From Climacteris rufus (Eukaryota > Chordata > Aves > Passeriformes > Climacteridae): a stretch of DNA of 64,000 nucleotides. The translations under genes were made by a program, and so were the position numbers. Below are positions 1 to 11,697 of this stretch, piece after piece (the first letter of the stretch is position 1; each line of letters starts with the position of its first letter). The notes beneath the pieces were generated by a model. That model saw nothing but the letters and a program-made list of their open reading frames with translations. It did not search any database and had not been told where the DNA came from. The DNA is taken from positions 475,271 through 539,270 of the forward strand of contig VZRZ01000213.1 in the NCBI GenBank assembly GCA_013398175.1, in the 5' to 3' direction.

Positions 1-3000
1 TTCCTTCCCCAGATTAACTCTTGTGAAGACACAAGAAGGGCTGCAGGATGTCAGAGAGAGGTAACACAAAGAAAGTTAGTTCTGCTTGCATACCACTGCT
101 TTCTCCCTGCCCACACTGACGTGACAACAGCATCATTTACAACAGATGAGCCAAGTGCAGGAGTGATTGCAGGGGCTTGGCAGCTTGGAAAAAGGGATTT
201 TAGGGTAAATTTTGGTAAACAAGTTATCCTCAACAGCAATCCTGCACTCACAGTTGTATTGCTGACAAGGCCAGCAGAAGCCCCCCAAGAGCTTGGAGCA
301 GTTTGGAGGCAGAGGATGGCTGAAAGGGTAATGTCTGAAACAGTCATGTGCTTCATTGTACAATGATATATTGATCACTGGGCAGGTTTTTTCAATCAAA
401 AAATAAGGTTTGTTTGTTCATTTAAATGAAACACAAATTCAAGGTCAATAGTAAATACCTGCAGTACTACAAGCAGCAGAAGAGATGGAGAAAGCTGGCC
501 CAGAATACAAAAAGCATTATTACAAGAAGCAAATTAAGAAGTGCTTATAAATTGATAGTGTTAAAGTCTAGGGAACAGTAAATGAGGAACACTCCAGTCA
601 GTTATAGAAATACTTAGATCATTTAGAAGCTAATAGCAAAGACAGTTCAAAGCTGACAAACACAGAATAATGAGGACTTTTAAATATCTAATACTCTCTG
701 TGAATCTTAAAATGCACAGATTAAAAAGGTAGGGAGCTCCAAAGAGACAATCTAAGGGTTGTTTGGGGTTTTTTTCTGTTCTGGAAATGAAGAGCAGAAT
801 GCAAGGTCTTCCTTGGGAAAAAATGTGTTAAGTAAATGCCCTTACACTGGGGAGAAATTTAGGCAAAACAGTAAAATTGTTTAGTAGGTAGCATAAAATC
901 TAAGAAGACCAAGAATAATTTAGAACAAAATTACTTGAAATCAACGGAAGTAGGCATCCCAGTTAGTTATGTATTCTTGAAAACTATAAGAATCTGAATT
1001 CCTTTGCAGATATGGCCTTCAAGAAATTAGAAGTCATGTTTCACATAGAAGTCAATATACTTAAGGGTTCCCTTCCTTAAATCATCCTCTACAGTGAGAC
1101 TAAGGCATCTGAGTTGCTTCGGTGCTTTGGAAAACACCACTTTTGTGCCCAAACACCATCCCAAAGCAAGCCCAGACAAATCACACCCTCTGGTTCATTC
1201 TGCCAGACACTTCAAATTTAAACACACTCTATGTGAACATTCAAATCTTACAAGATCCTATTGCTCATAAGAGGACCAAGCAGAACTACCATTACTTGTC
1301 AGGTATTTAATTAGGTGTTCTAATTTTTTTCTTGTTTCCTAAAATCATGTTTCTTCCCAAATGACACAGGTGACACATAGCTCCCAGCAGATCCTGGCTA
1401 TTACATGGCTCTTCCAAGAACATAAAGACCAAAGCCTCCTTCTCTGCCATGGAGCTGTTTAACAGAAATAAAAAGGTACCATTCTCACAGGAGCTTTTGC
1501 CCTGTGAAATCATGCTCTGGAGCCAACTCACACCTCTCCAAGATGCCCACCCTACACCTACATCACAGACAAGCCTTCTCTGAACAGCTCCAGTGCTTCA
1601 TTAAAGCATTGAACTGGTTCTAGACTCACAGCCCTCCCTGGTCTCTAAGGGGCAGGAAACACAGCAGCTTGATACAACTAAAATAGTGGTTGGTTACCAA
1701 ATATTAAATAACGTTGATGAAAACTTTACTGAGCTTCTGCAGTATGGTGTACAAACTTGGCCAACAAACATCATTAAGCTTTGCTTAATAATCGTGTAGC
1801 ATTTGGCAAATATACCATTCAGTAAGTGCCTTATAAATTTAATAATTTAATTTTAAGCTTTCCTTTGAGAGATGTAGTTCTAAGGGTGAGCATGTATTTT
1901 ATTATAAGATATATAAAAAACCACCCCAATCAAACAGAGGAAGTGATTAAAAGACCTCAGAACCTTTAAAAAAAAAAAAAAAGGGAAAAAATCAAGTAGA
2001 CCTACTCGAACACCTTGGAAAATGGTGCTGAAAATTGCCTGGATATGGAGTTTGCAGCCATTTTAAGGGATAGATTGTGTCAGGATGTCATCTGTAGGTA
2101 TTTAATGGCTAGCATGTCTGTGATGCTATGACATACACACATGAAACATAGCTCCTACCAGTAAGATACAGGGCAATTTTTGGAGGATTTCACACTGCTT
2201 TAGATATAGCCTTGCAGGTACTGAAGGTAAGAAAGGTGTGCTGAAGTCACGAAGAGAACTATTTCCTATCAGCTGGTCAGCTTGTTTTCATTATGTACAT
2301 GGGAAAACTTGAACTGGAGGAAGGAAAATTGAGTAAACCACCTTGTATTCAGGGCAAATAGGTGAGGAAGTGTTGCAATAATAGATGCAAAGAATGGCTG
2401 ACCAAGCCATAGTATGGTAGATTAAAAACAAGAGGAAATTAATCTGTAATTATTAGAAGCACAAAATGTAATTCCTACAGAGACTTCAAAATTCACTGAA
2501 AGAATGAAATAAATGCACATAATAATGTCTTCTTGAGTGATTGGAGAACAGATTAAAAGTTAAACCACGTATTGAAACTGAGAGAAAGAATAAGTAGATT
2601 TTTATAGTTGTGTTCAAGAAGGGAGAATTAAACTAAAAATACAAGAAGATTAAATAGGCCAAGTATGTAACTGCTGCTGTAACATCACAGTTAGAAACCT
2701 CATTGAATTAAACAGCTGAAAAATAAATGAGAGATCTTGTGTTCCAGGTCTGTTGTGTCACATCCTCAGTTACTACACCCTGGCCTTAACATCACTCATT
2801 TTATTGTAATCAGGCAGCTCCACTCACCATACCAAGGACATGTACAATACAGAGAATCCTAAATATCTTTTTGCCATTGAAATTCAGCCAGAAAATGTGA
2901 CAATGCTATGTAAAGATCCTCTGCTCCAAGGAGCATGCCAGGAAACCAACATCTTTTCCATAAGGAAAACTCAAGGATAAAATCCTCATTTATATTTTTT

Positions 3001-3334
3001 AAATGAAAAAAACTGGTTTGCTTTTTTTTTCCACCAAGAGACTGAAGCTGTTTTGAATGTTTTCAACATTTTAGTCAAAACATTTTTAACCAGTTTTTCT
3101 CTGACACACAGAAATGAAAATTGAAACAAATCTATCAGCTGCCATAGACTGCCACAGGTATCAGACCCCCTAACCCAGGACCTGAAACCCACCACATGAA
3201 AAATATTATTTGTTAAGAAACATCCACATAAAGGACTTTCATTTGCGATATCTTGTCCAGGTAACCCACACCTGGCAGCCTTATAATACCTCGATTTATA
3301 AGCCTCAGAAAGCTGAAGGAATGCCTTTTGACTA
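1..3334. other. Non-coding AT-rich DNA
   Basis: No gene is recognised here. Open frames are short and carry no recognisable domain. Apart from a 15-base A run at 1968-1982, the sequence is unique-looking AT-rich DNA without clear repeats. It is most likely intergenic or intronic. Confidence 0.6.
1968..1982. repeat. Poly-A tract (15 nt)
   Basis: An uninterrupted run of 15 adenines. It could be a simple repeat or the tail of a decayed retroposon. No flanking target-site duplication was recognised. Confidence 0.85.
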
Positions 3335-3390
3335 TCCCCGAACTGGTGTAAGTCTGTGTGAAATCAATAGGCAGCATTCATTTAGCTGGA
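3335..3390. repeat. Possible ancient amniote repeat fragment
   Basis: The stretch contains 'aactggtgtaagtctgtgtg' followed by 'aaatcaatagg'. This resembles a phrase common in old amniote interspersed repeats: a 'ctggtgtaaatc' motif next to a sequence close to 'ccattgacttcaatgg'. Similar phrases recur near 12.99 kb and 15.15-15.29 kb in this window. The assignment rests on remembered patterns only. The match is short and diverged. Confidence 0.3.
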
Positions 3391-5324
3391 GGTTGAACTC
3401 ACGCCAATTCTGACTGTACTGGAAGGTCAAATAAACATAGATATTTCAAGATTAAGGTTTGGGAAAATTTACTGACCTTTCATATGCTTCTCTAAAACTA
3501 TATCTTTAGTTCTGGAGGAAATAAGAGGAGCTGGAGCTCTACAGTGACTAAATCCCATTGCTGACATGTGAAGTTACTGTCCACAGCTTCAATTTAGGGA
3601 ATGACGCCCTCGGTGATAAAGCACGGTCGTAAACAGCTCTGTGGTTTCCCCACAGTCCTTCATGTTTTCCAACCAGTGCAATGGTTTTTGGAGGAAAGAA
3701 AGGCAGGTACCATACACTGCATTGGACAAATAAGTGACTGCCATTGACAAAGATCTGGCTACTGCTGCATTTTCATTTGGCACTAGCACATGTACGTGGG
3801 ACAGGCAGTCCTTGTCCAGGAGGGTTGACCACCTAAATAACAAGGAACTGGCATGAAAGAGCAAAAATATCCTGCCCCTCACCCTTGGTCATGGTCAAAT
3901 ATATCCATGGAAGCCACAGCTGGTCTTCTATGCTTGGATGTGCAATTCCCTCTCATCACAGAGAAGAAAAAGGTGACCTCTCTCTTCAAAGAGAAATCAT
4001 CCCCAATTACAATAACCCAAAATTCCTCAGTGAAGAGGCACTTTCTGAAGCTGGGCCAGACTGGAAGGAGAAAAGGAAACGGGTGTACACAGTAACCACA
4101 GCAGAACATTGCTTCAAAGTTTCTCCAAATGATCCAATTTTTATGCTATTTATCTGTGCAAGAAGGGAAATACTGCTCACCTGAGTAGATTATAGTGTTG
4201 CTGCAGGATTAAGACTTAAAGCAAGTCTTGTCATCTTTTATTAGGCATAACATAAGAACACACTGGCAAAGCATAAACTGCATCATTGCTAGGTAACATG
4301 AGATTTTTCAATTATTATTATTCCAGTCATCATCGTGCTAGAACATGTAGAGATTTAAAAGGCAAATACCATAATTATACCCACAGGAGAAGCAAGTGTA
4401 GGGGTGTCCTTGCTGGGTTCATAGGTACACACTCTTGGCAGGTCTGGTTTCTATATGATTTTTTTTAAAGAAAGTGCAGCAATAATTCAGACATTCAGAC
4501 TTCCATTACCATTTCCTTCTTGTAGATATGCAAACCAACACATTCAAATGTAAGTTAACGTATCCCATCTCATTTATTTTAGAAATCCTAATAAGACTAC
4601 AGTTTGATAGTAACCTTATTGAGATCCAAGGTCTGGGTAGTGAAGTAAGAAACTCACTTTTCTTATTACAAACCCAATATCATTCGTTACAATTCAGTGG
4701 CTGTATTTGAATGAAATTCAGGTCAAGAAGTTGTGGGAAATCAATGAAACTCTGCCTCACTGAATTCCTGAAATTTGGATAAGGTTGCATTTGTGGAGAG
4801 TTAAGCCCAATGGTGCCAAAAACACAGGTTGTGTCTGAGACACAAAAGCAGGTAAATAATTTCTCCTCATCTTCCATGACCAGCAATTCTGCCCAAAGCC
4901 TGATCCTAACATTTGGTTACTTCTAAAACAGATGAGTATACCTCTTTCAGTAGGTTACAAATCTTTTCACTTCCTCCCTCCACTTAAGAATTTTAAAGTG
5001 GCATTTTATTGCCATTTGACATGTTCATGAGAACCCTAAAAACAAATTGACTTGAATTTTAAAGGCCTTTGTATCCCTGAAGGCCAGCTCACCAGCACCA
5101 GTAGAGTTTGTTATCTCAGCAGTCAACAACAGCAGGAGCTGCACAGCCTGGAATGGTCACGTAAGAGTCTGGAGCTGTTCTGCTACAACGGGAGGGGAAT
5201 CAAGGATAATTACAGTCTGAATGAGTTGCATAATACAGTGTGCATCCTCAGCAGTACATTGTGTCCTGATTACCAGCACAGAAGCCAGAGCTACACTGAT
5301 ATTATAGTTTTAAATTCAGCTGTC

Positions 5325-5349
5325 TTTTTTTTTTTTTTNNNNNNTTTTT
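5325..5349. repeat. Poly-T tract interrupted by an assembly gap
   Basis: Fourteen thymines (5325-5338) run into six Ns (5339-5344) and then five more thymines. The Ns mark unresolved homopolymer length in the assembly, so any reading frame crossing this point is unreliable. Confidence 0.97.
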
Positions 5350-8300
5350 CCTAAGAGATTGAATGCAAGAGGCAGGAGCAACCAATTCCAGAGATGAACA
5401 AAAATTGGTCAGAGGCTCATAAAGAATTGTATTGTCTTCTGGCTGGCAGTCTGACAGCCACTGATTTCTGTGTAGCTCTGTGTCTGATAAATAGGTGGAA
5501 AGGCCTTTGAACAGGCTGGATGCCTCTCCTAAGCTCTTCATTAAAAGCTTTAAATTTCAGGACACCACTCTCCTCCAGTTTCCAAGGGGTCAGGAAACCT
5601 ATTTTCGGTGACTGCTGCCCAAGGGATAAATAATACCAGGTCCTGGCAAAAAGAGAAAGGACGAAAAGAAAGAAACAGCTGCTCAGTCTGATGCTCAGAG
5701 GCTGCAAAAGGATAGATTTAAAAATGAATCTAACATGCCATGTACTAAAATGTCCAAGTAGGCTTTGGGTTCAGTTCCAGATCTTCAAAAGGAATGTTTT
5801 CAGTCATGTCTTCACAGGGGTTTGAAAATTCTTAGTAGCCGACTCCCAAAATGATTTTTTTATTCTCACCTTCTAGAGAGGCCAGAGCCTTGCTGAACAT
5901 CCCATGCTCCATCTCTTCTGTAACTATCCCCACCATCTGGACAGTTTGTCACAGCCATTTTCATTTGGTTTTCATGTAATTTCTCACTGTATTACATTGA
6001 AAATAGATTAAACTAATTTACTTCCTTCTTAAGTTAACAAACAATTTTTAGTGAAGTCCTGGCTTCCTTCAAAGACTCCTTTACATATTCTGCTGTATGT
6101 AAAATGCCCAAAGAGCCTCTTCCAGATTTCATTATTTATCACTTCTGATGGGAAAATCAAAGGCATACAAGAATGATAAAGCTGAATTTTCCTCAGAAGC
6201 AGCCATCAAAATGTCCCATTATAGAGTCTGGCACAGACATGCAGGTATATCTGTATATTCAGATCCAGGTGTATATATACACACTAGTGTTCACATTATA
6301 TTTATGCTCTTTAGAGCCATTCTTCTGAATGTATGCATTGTGTATGGTGTTCAGATTGATGTATAGAGTACAGAATTTTAATTTTCATTCTGAATTAATT
6401 AAGAATTAATGACTACTTAGAGTGCTAGTCATGTCTTAAAATGCTATTTTTCTCAAAGGAAGGCAGTGGCAGAATAAGTCAACTCTGAATAGTACAATTA
6501 GATGCAGCTTCATGAAAAGCATGAAGAGTTCAGCACATTAAAGGATATTATTTTACTAAGCATGTTATATGCAGCGAATGAACCTTTTGTATGTCTGCAA
6601 ACCATTTAAAATTAATTTATTTTTCATTCTGTCTTACATATTGTATTAGAACTTCAGCTATCCAAGTACCCCTCATTTCTTCACTCATTAAAATTAATTT
6701 ATTAGCATACTCTGAAGTAGGGCTGGACCTAGAGTTAAAAGAGTTTCCAGCATTGCACAGTACAAATGTTCTTAAGGGATGCAGAACCCCGTGGTCATCA
6801 TTTCTCCAATGTACTACCAAGTGTTACACCTCTCCCTCCTCTCCTTGGGAGGGTACTCAGCAACAAGGAGGCAGTAAGGAATTTTAAAAGAAGCCTGGTT
6901 CAGTGACATTTCTGCTGTACAGGCCTCCCTGTGGGTGTGTTTCTTGGGCTGGCAGTTGGAGAGTGTGAAAAGAAACTTTCTGCTACAAGAGATTTGCACC
7001 TGGGAACGAGCCCCTGAGGCAATCCATCTTCCTTGGCTGCAGGTGAGTACGAAACAAGCCGGGATCCTGAGAAGCACATTATTCCCAATGCATTCTCCAC
7101 CGAGGATTATTAAGCACTGACAGTATGCTTGTCACCCAGGGTTAAACGCATCCCACAGAGAGGAATTACACAGGCCCATATGCCACGTTGCCAGAGCCAA
7201 GCAAATATTTTGCAGGCAAATATTTTATTCACAAAAAAAGGACTTATTTCTCAGCTGAAATGGTTTGCAAATGCAGATCAAATTCACTGAGTTGCCTCAG
7301 TGGTTTAATGAAAGAAGGGAAAACAAGCTTCTAAAAAAATATATTGTGCATATTTTACTCGGGTAGTTTGAAAAAACAAGTCTCATCTTTCTGTTTTGTA
7401 TCAAAATTACATATTTTACAATTAAAATGTTGCATTTGGCATAAGATATTCCAAGAGAAGAACTCCATAAGCAGAAGTCTTCCCTCACCACATTTTGTCT
7501 CTAAGCTTAATTTCACACAAAATTATTTTCAGAGGTTTGTGTGGAAAGAAGGCATCTACACTGAAAAAGGCAGTTGCTGTTATAGTTAGAATACCCCAAT
7601 GTTTTGGGACTTGATCCTAATTTAGGTGAGTGTAAAAAAATATTTGTTCAAGTGAAAACTGCAAAGCTAGGCCAATTTTTATGAACTGTGAAACCAAGGT
7701 GCTAAAACATGAGCTGTGTGTCTTGGGCAGACAAGAACATGAGGAGAGAAGCAGAAAATGAAAGAACATCTACTGAGATCCTACAAGAAACAATATCACT
7801 GCTTTTCAAAAAGCTTCAAAAATTCCCAAGCCAGCAAGACAATTCCCATCTTAAAAATTAGGAACGTTCTTCCCTATATTGAGGCTTCAATTTGCTAAGG
7901 CTAGGGATGGGATTTGGGCTAATTTAATCTAAGACAATGGGAATACAGAAATTGTGCACAGAAAACAAGGGCAGCAAGAGGCAATCATAATAACAGAGTT
8001 CAAAACCCTCCAGGAGATGAACAGATGATACCAGTCATCAGTGGAACAAAGGAAAAAAGGAGATGAAATTTGAGGGAAAGAAGCATTTTTACAGCTCCAG
8101 CTAAATAAAATCTCTAACTCTCCTACAGCGTGTTAATGTTTATTGAGCAACAGAAATACAAAGAAAAATGAGACAGCAACATTGCAGCCACCCACAGCTG
8201 TCCTCGGGTTATGCTTGTAGGGATAAAAGATGAAGTGGTTTAATACCTTCTAATAAGATTGAGTCATACCACCTCCTCTCATCCGTGGCCTTTGGATCTG

Positions 8301-8415
8301 CACAATGGGAATGTCCTCACTTCGGCAGGCTCAAGGATACCTACCCTTGTTACCCTGACTTTTGCAGTTCTGGATGTTATCATTGTTTTGTAGCTAGTTT
8401 CTCACATACTTCTAC
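5350..8415. other. Non-coding AT-rich DNA
   Basis: No gene is recognised. A good splice-donor consensus (CAG followed by GTGAGT) occurs with the GT at 7043-7044, after a relatively GC-rich stretch at 6900-7042, but no paired acceptor or coding signal supports an exon. The segment around 5950-6060 is AT-rich with several TAAT-type motifs. Confidence 0.5.
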
Positions 8416-8457
8416 GTAAACATAGCCATGTTATTGTAATGGCATCTTATTGTTTAC
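8416..8457. promoter_or_regulatory. Inverted pair of forkhead-type GTAAACA motifs
   Basis: GTAAACA at 8416-8422 and its reverse complement TGTTTAC at 8451-8457 flank a second short inverted pair, gccat (8425-8429) and atggc (8439-8443). The DNA can therefore draw an imperfect hairpin with an asymmetric internal loop. GTAAACA is the known core of FOX-family binding sites. Function as an enhancer or as a small hairpin RNA is inference only. The stem is too short and bulged for a typical microRNA precursor. Confidence 0.3.
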
Positions 8458-8930
8458 ATTCCTTTCTCCTGGGCACAGAAGTTTGATGGATATTTCCTTT
8501 TACCACTGTGATTGAGGGACTACAAGCTCCTTCCTGCAATGGACAGTGATTTCTAAAATGCATATAAAATAAACAGGGCGGGTCTCGCCCGGCAGTTGCT
8601 CGGAGATGCTCCTTACTCTCTTTACAGGTGTCCTTGTCTCCTTCCTTTGTGTCGTTACCGCGACATACCCTGTCACAACTTTCCATGGTGTGAGCAGAAC
8701 ACTTGGGAGGGAAATCAAATATTTCAGCATCAGTCAGGCAATGTGCCTGCATTTGTAAAAGGGACCGTGTGATGCAGGAGCCTGGGTGAGCACAGGACCG
8801 AGTCTGTCAAAGGAGAGGAGCCCTCCCTACCTTGCAAACCCACTCATCACCTGGGACTGGGCCCCTGGTTGCAGACACAGTCTGGAAACACAGGCTTGGA
8901 CACAAGTGGGGATGCAGCCACAAGCAGGAG

Positions 8931-8964
8931 ACAAAGGAGAATTTGCTACAAAAGGAGAATTTAT
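8931..8964. repeat. Short tandem duplication (17-18 bp unit)
   Basis: The unit 'acaaaggagaatttgct' at 8931-8947 is followed directly by 'acaaaaggagaatttatg', a near copy differing by an extra A and its last bases. This is a local duplication of purine-rich sequence. Confidence 0.7.
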
Positions 8965-9450
8965 GATAGTCACCTCCATTAGCAAGTGGATCCCCAAAAC
9001 CCACTAATACCTATTTCACACTGCTTCATCCACATCAGTCCTGGGGCTTGAAGTCAGTAGGAAAGGTACCTGCAGACCTCATTTTTATTCATCCTCTGCA
9101 AGTCCAGAAACACCAAAGATATCACTATTTCATTCCATCCTGCTATGGATGGGATTACAAATTTTGTCCTTCTCTGATACATCATCTTTCTTCAAAATCC
9201 CCTGCTTATTAAGTGAAAAGGGGGGAAATAATTTGCACAAAGAGCAATTAGACGGTGCTTTCCTTAGATATCCTCACTTGGAAAAACCTCCCAGCATTTT
9301 CCCTCCCACCCCTCTCGAGGCTGAGCTCTGACAATAGCACTGCTTGTTCCCTTGCACGCTTAACTAGAATATGGGACATCACACAGCATTTGCATGATTC
9401 ATGAGGAATACAACACACATCTTCACTTTTATGAGCAGCAGTATATTGTT

Positions 9451-9495
9451 GTCATTTTACAGATGCAAAACTGAGATGCAAGGGGATTAAAAGGG
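9451..9495 (-). repeat. MIR/CORE-SINE-like fragment
   Basis: 'cattttacagatgcaaaact' followed by 'gagatgcaaggggattaa' resembles the reverse complement of the best-known MIR segment (cattttacagatgaggaaac, then tgaggcacagagaggttaa). The matched stretch is short, so it may be a fragment of a diverged MIR or another CORE-containing SINE. Confidence 0.4.
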
Positions 9496-11634
9496 AAAAA
9501 AATTCTCTTTGTTCCTTGCATTTTTCGGATAATTACTTTCCACACACATGAAATTATGACAGAGCCTTAAAAACAGAGCCTTTTGGTGCCTGGTGGCAAA
9601 AGGCTCAGCAGCTCAGCAGCTGAAGGACCTCCCATACATCAGAGGAGCTGCCTCTGTGGCAGAGGCACAAGGGACCAACCTTGGTGGAGCTTAGGTGCAC
9701 CCAGAAGGTCCTGGCATATTCTCCATTTGGACACTGGGAAAACATCTCCAGAAGGTCTCCTATGGCCTTCACTAAGCATGGAGGACAAGTGTGAGTGAGA
9801 GGTTTGGCGTTCCCAAAGGGGCAGCTCCTCCTTCCCTAGGGAAGACAGGTTCAGCTGTGGTGTCTTTGCATTCTGTCACATAACTCTTTGTGCAAGGCTA
9901 TGGGGAGATGTTATCAGCTACCAAGGAAGCAAATCCAGTCCTTCTCTTACTGGTGACAGCACTGGACTGAATGGCTCCTAGATCTCTGCTGTTTGAGATC
10001 TTGAGTACATCTTTTCATTTCAGCCCAAATGATTTAAACCTGGTATGATTGAAAAGAGCAAAAGCCCAAGCAGGTATGGTCAGCCTCTCTCTGATGGAAA
10101 GCCTGTAAATACTGAAAGATGCATGTTCCAGTTTGGGTCCTAAAATAAAAAAACAATACAAGATTTGTGATTTTAAAGGGTTTATGTTTGCCTCTAAGCA
10201 GACACCTTATTCAAATTCTCACTTCTCAGACCTACTCACTGATGAGTGGCATTGGCAGCTACTCTGAAAACATCCAGAAAAAGAAGCAGCAATATAAGCA
10301 TGAAGATTTAATACCAGATTTTGATATGAACTGTACTTGTCATTCTTGTCCATGACAGAGAGAATGGTAGAAGGAAACACAGATCTGAAAGAGGGAAGGG
10401 TGCTTTGTACCATGTTTGCTTTTCCTTCCTCTCCTTTTTCCCTGATTTACACAGAAATTATGCTATGCACATGTAGAAGACCAGTTCCACAAACCCTGGC
10501 ACATATCAGCAGAACTCCGTTGCCTTCAGCACAGAGACAGCCAGTTTATATCAGCTGAAGTGTCTGAACTGAATGAATGTAGATACAAGCTTTTATAGCA
10601 TGTGAAGAAACATCTTAACCATAGCAGCAACTATCTGATGAAACTTCACTAAAAGCATCAGCATTCATCAGCGTAAAGTAAACTTTAAAAAGGAAAGGGA
10701 GGAGAAAACAATGCCAAATATTTCTGAATTTTAAGTGTGTCTGCATGCAATACAGCTGGCTTCAGAAACATGGTTATCAATAGAGCAACATAAGCTACAA
10801 GTGAAAAAAAAATCATTAAATATGTCCAGAAAAAGATATAGTCCCTCTAGATTGATTTAACCTGGAATGTAATACAATTCTTACTGGGACAGATGGCCAG
10901 GTGATGTCAATTTTGGATTACTTTCTTTCCTGAAATAGAATCTTATCTATATATGCTAGTGAGCTTTCCCTCCACTTGGCCACCCTCCCCACTTTACAAC
11001 AGGTTTTACAGTATTAATGATTACAACTCCTCTTGGAAGCATGTTACTATATGAAAACCCTGACCTTCATATTTCAAGAAAGTAAATTTTAGTCATTAAG
11101 GTTGAACACAAAAGCATGAGAACATGACATTTAAGGTACTGAAACCGAGTCCAACTTCACTAAGGGCTTTCAATTTACAAACCCTTCAAGCCAGGCCCTT
11201 GTTTTGTATTTTTCTGCTCAGTCTTGATTTACTATATACTGCCTTCATGTTTTCCATCAGGGCAAATAAAATGCATCCCCAAAGTTAAGTTTTGATAGGA
11301 CAACTCCTTTAAAAAAATCAAGGTCAATGTTAATAATACATCATATGTTTTAAGTGCAATGGAAACAATTGTGGCAAAACAGTCTTCAGCCATGGCTATG
11401 ATTCAAACACCGAACTGGGGCAAGGCTAATGCAAAACAGAAGACAGGAAACAGTAATATGTAAATAACAATAATGTGAACAGTGGTTTACACTGTCTGCA
11501 CTGAGAGAAATGTAAGCAACAAGTCCATTGTATTTTCAGAATTTTCCCAGTTTTAACCTAATGTTTTACTATCAGAGAATATTTATCTTTGTGATGTGAA
11601 AATTTCAATCAACTAATATCCCATTATAAACTGG

Positions 11635-11697
11635 TTTTTAATATGATGGTTTTTATAATTTTAACTTTTTTAATATGGTGTTTTTAATAATTTCAAC
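11635..11697. repeat. Degenerate AT-rich tandem repeat (31-32 bp x 2)
   Basis: Unit 1 (11635-11665) begins 'tttttaatatgatggttttt' and ends 'ataattttaac'. Unit 2 (11666-11697) has the same layout: T-run, aatatggtg, T-run, aataatttcaac. The two copies differ by a few substitutions and indels. The flanks to about 11760 remain very AT-rich. Confidence 0.65.

Larger units (their letters stand above)
8458..11634. other. Non-coding DNA with minor repeats
   Basis: No gene is recognised. The segment holds a short direct duplication at 8931-8964, a MIR-like fragment near 9450, and a phrase at about 10538-10562 ('cagtttatatcagctgaag') resembling the old repeat phrase seen again near 13.0 kb. Otherwise it looks unique and AT-rich. 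Confidence 0.5.

Noticed and set aside
7036..7050. Strong splice-donor consensus at 7043
   Set aside because: Isolated donor consensus sequences are frequent by chance; no paired acceptor or coding signal was found on either side.
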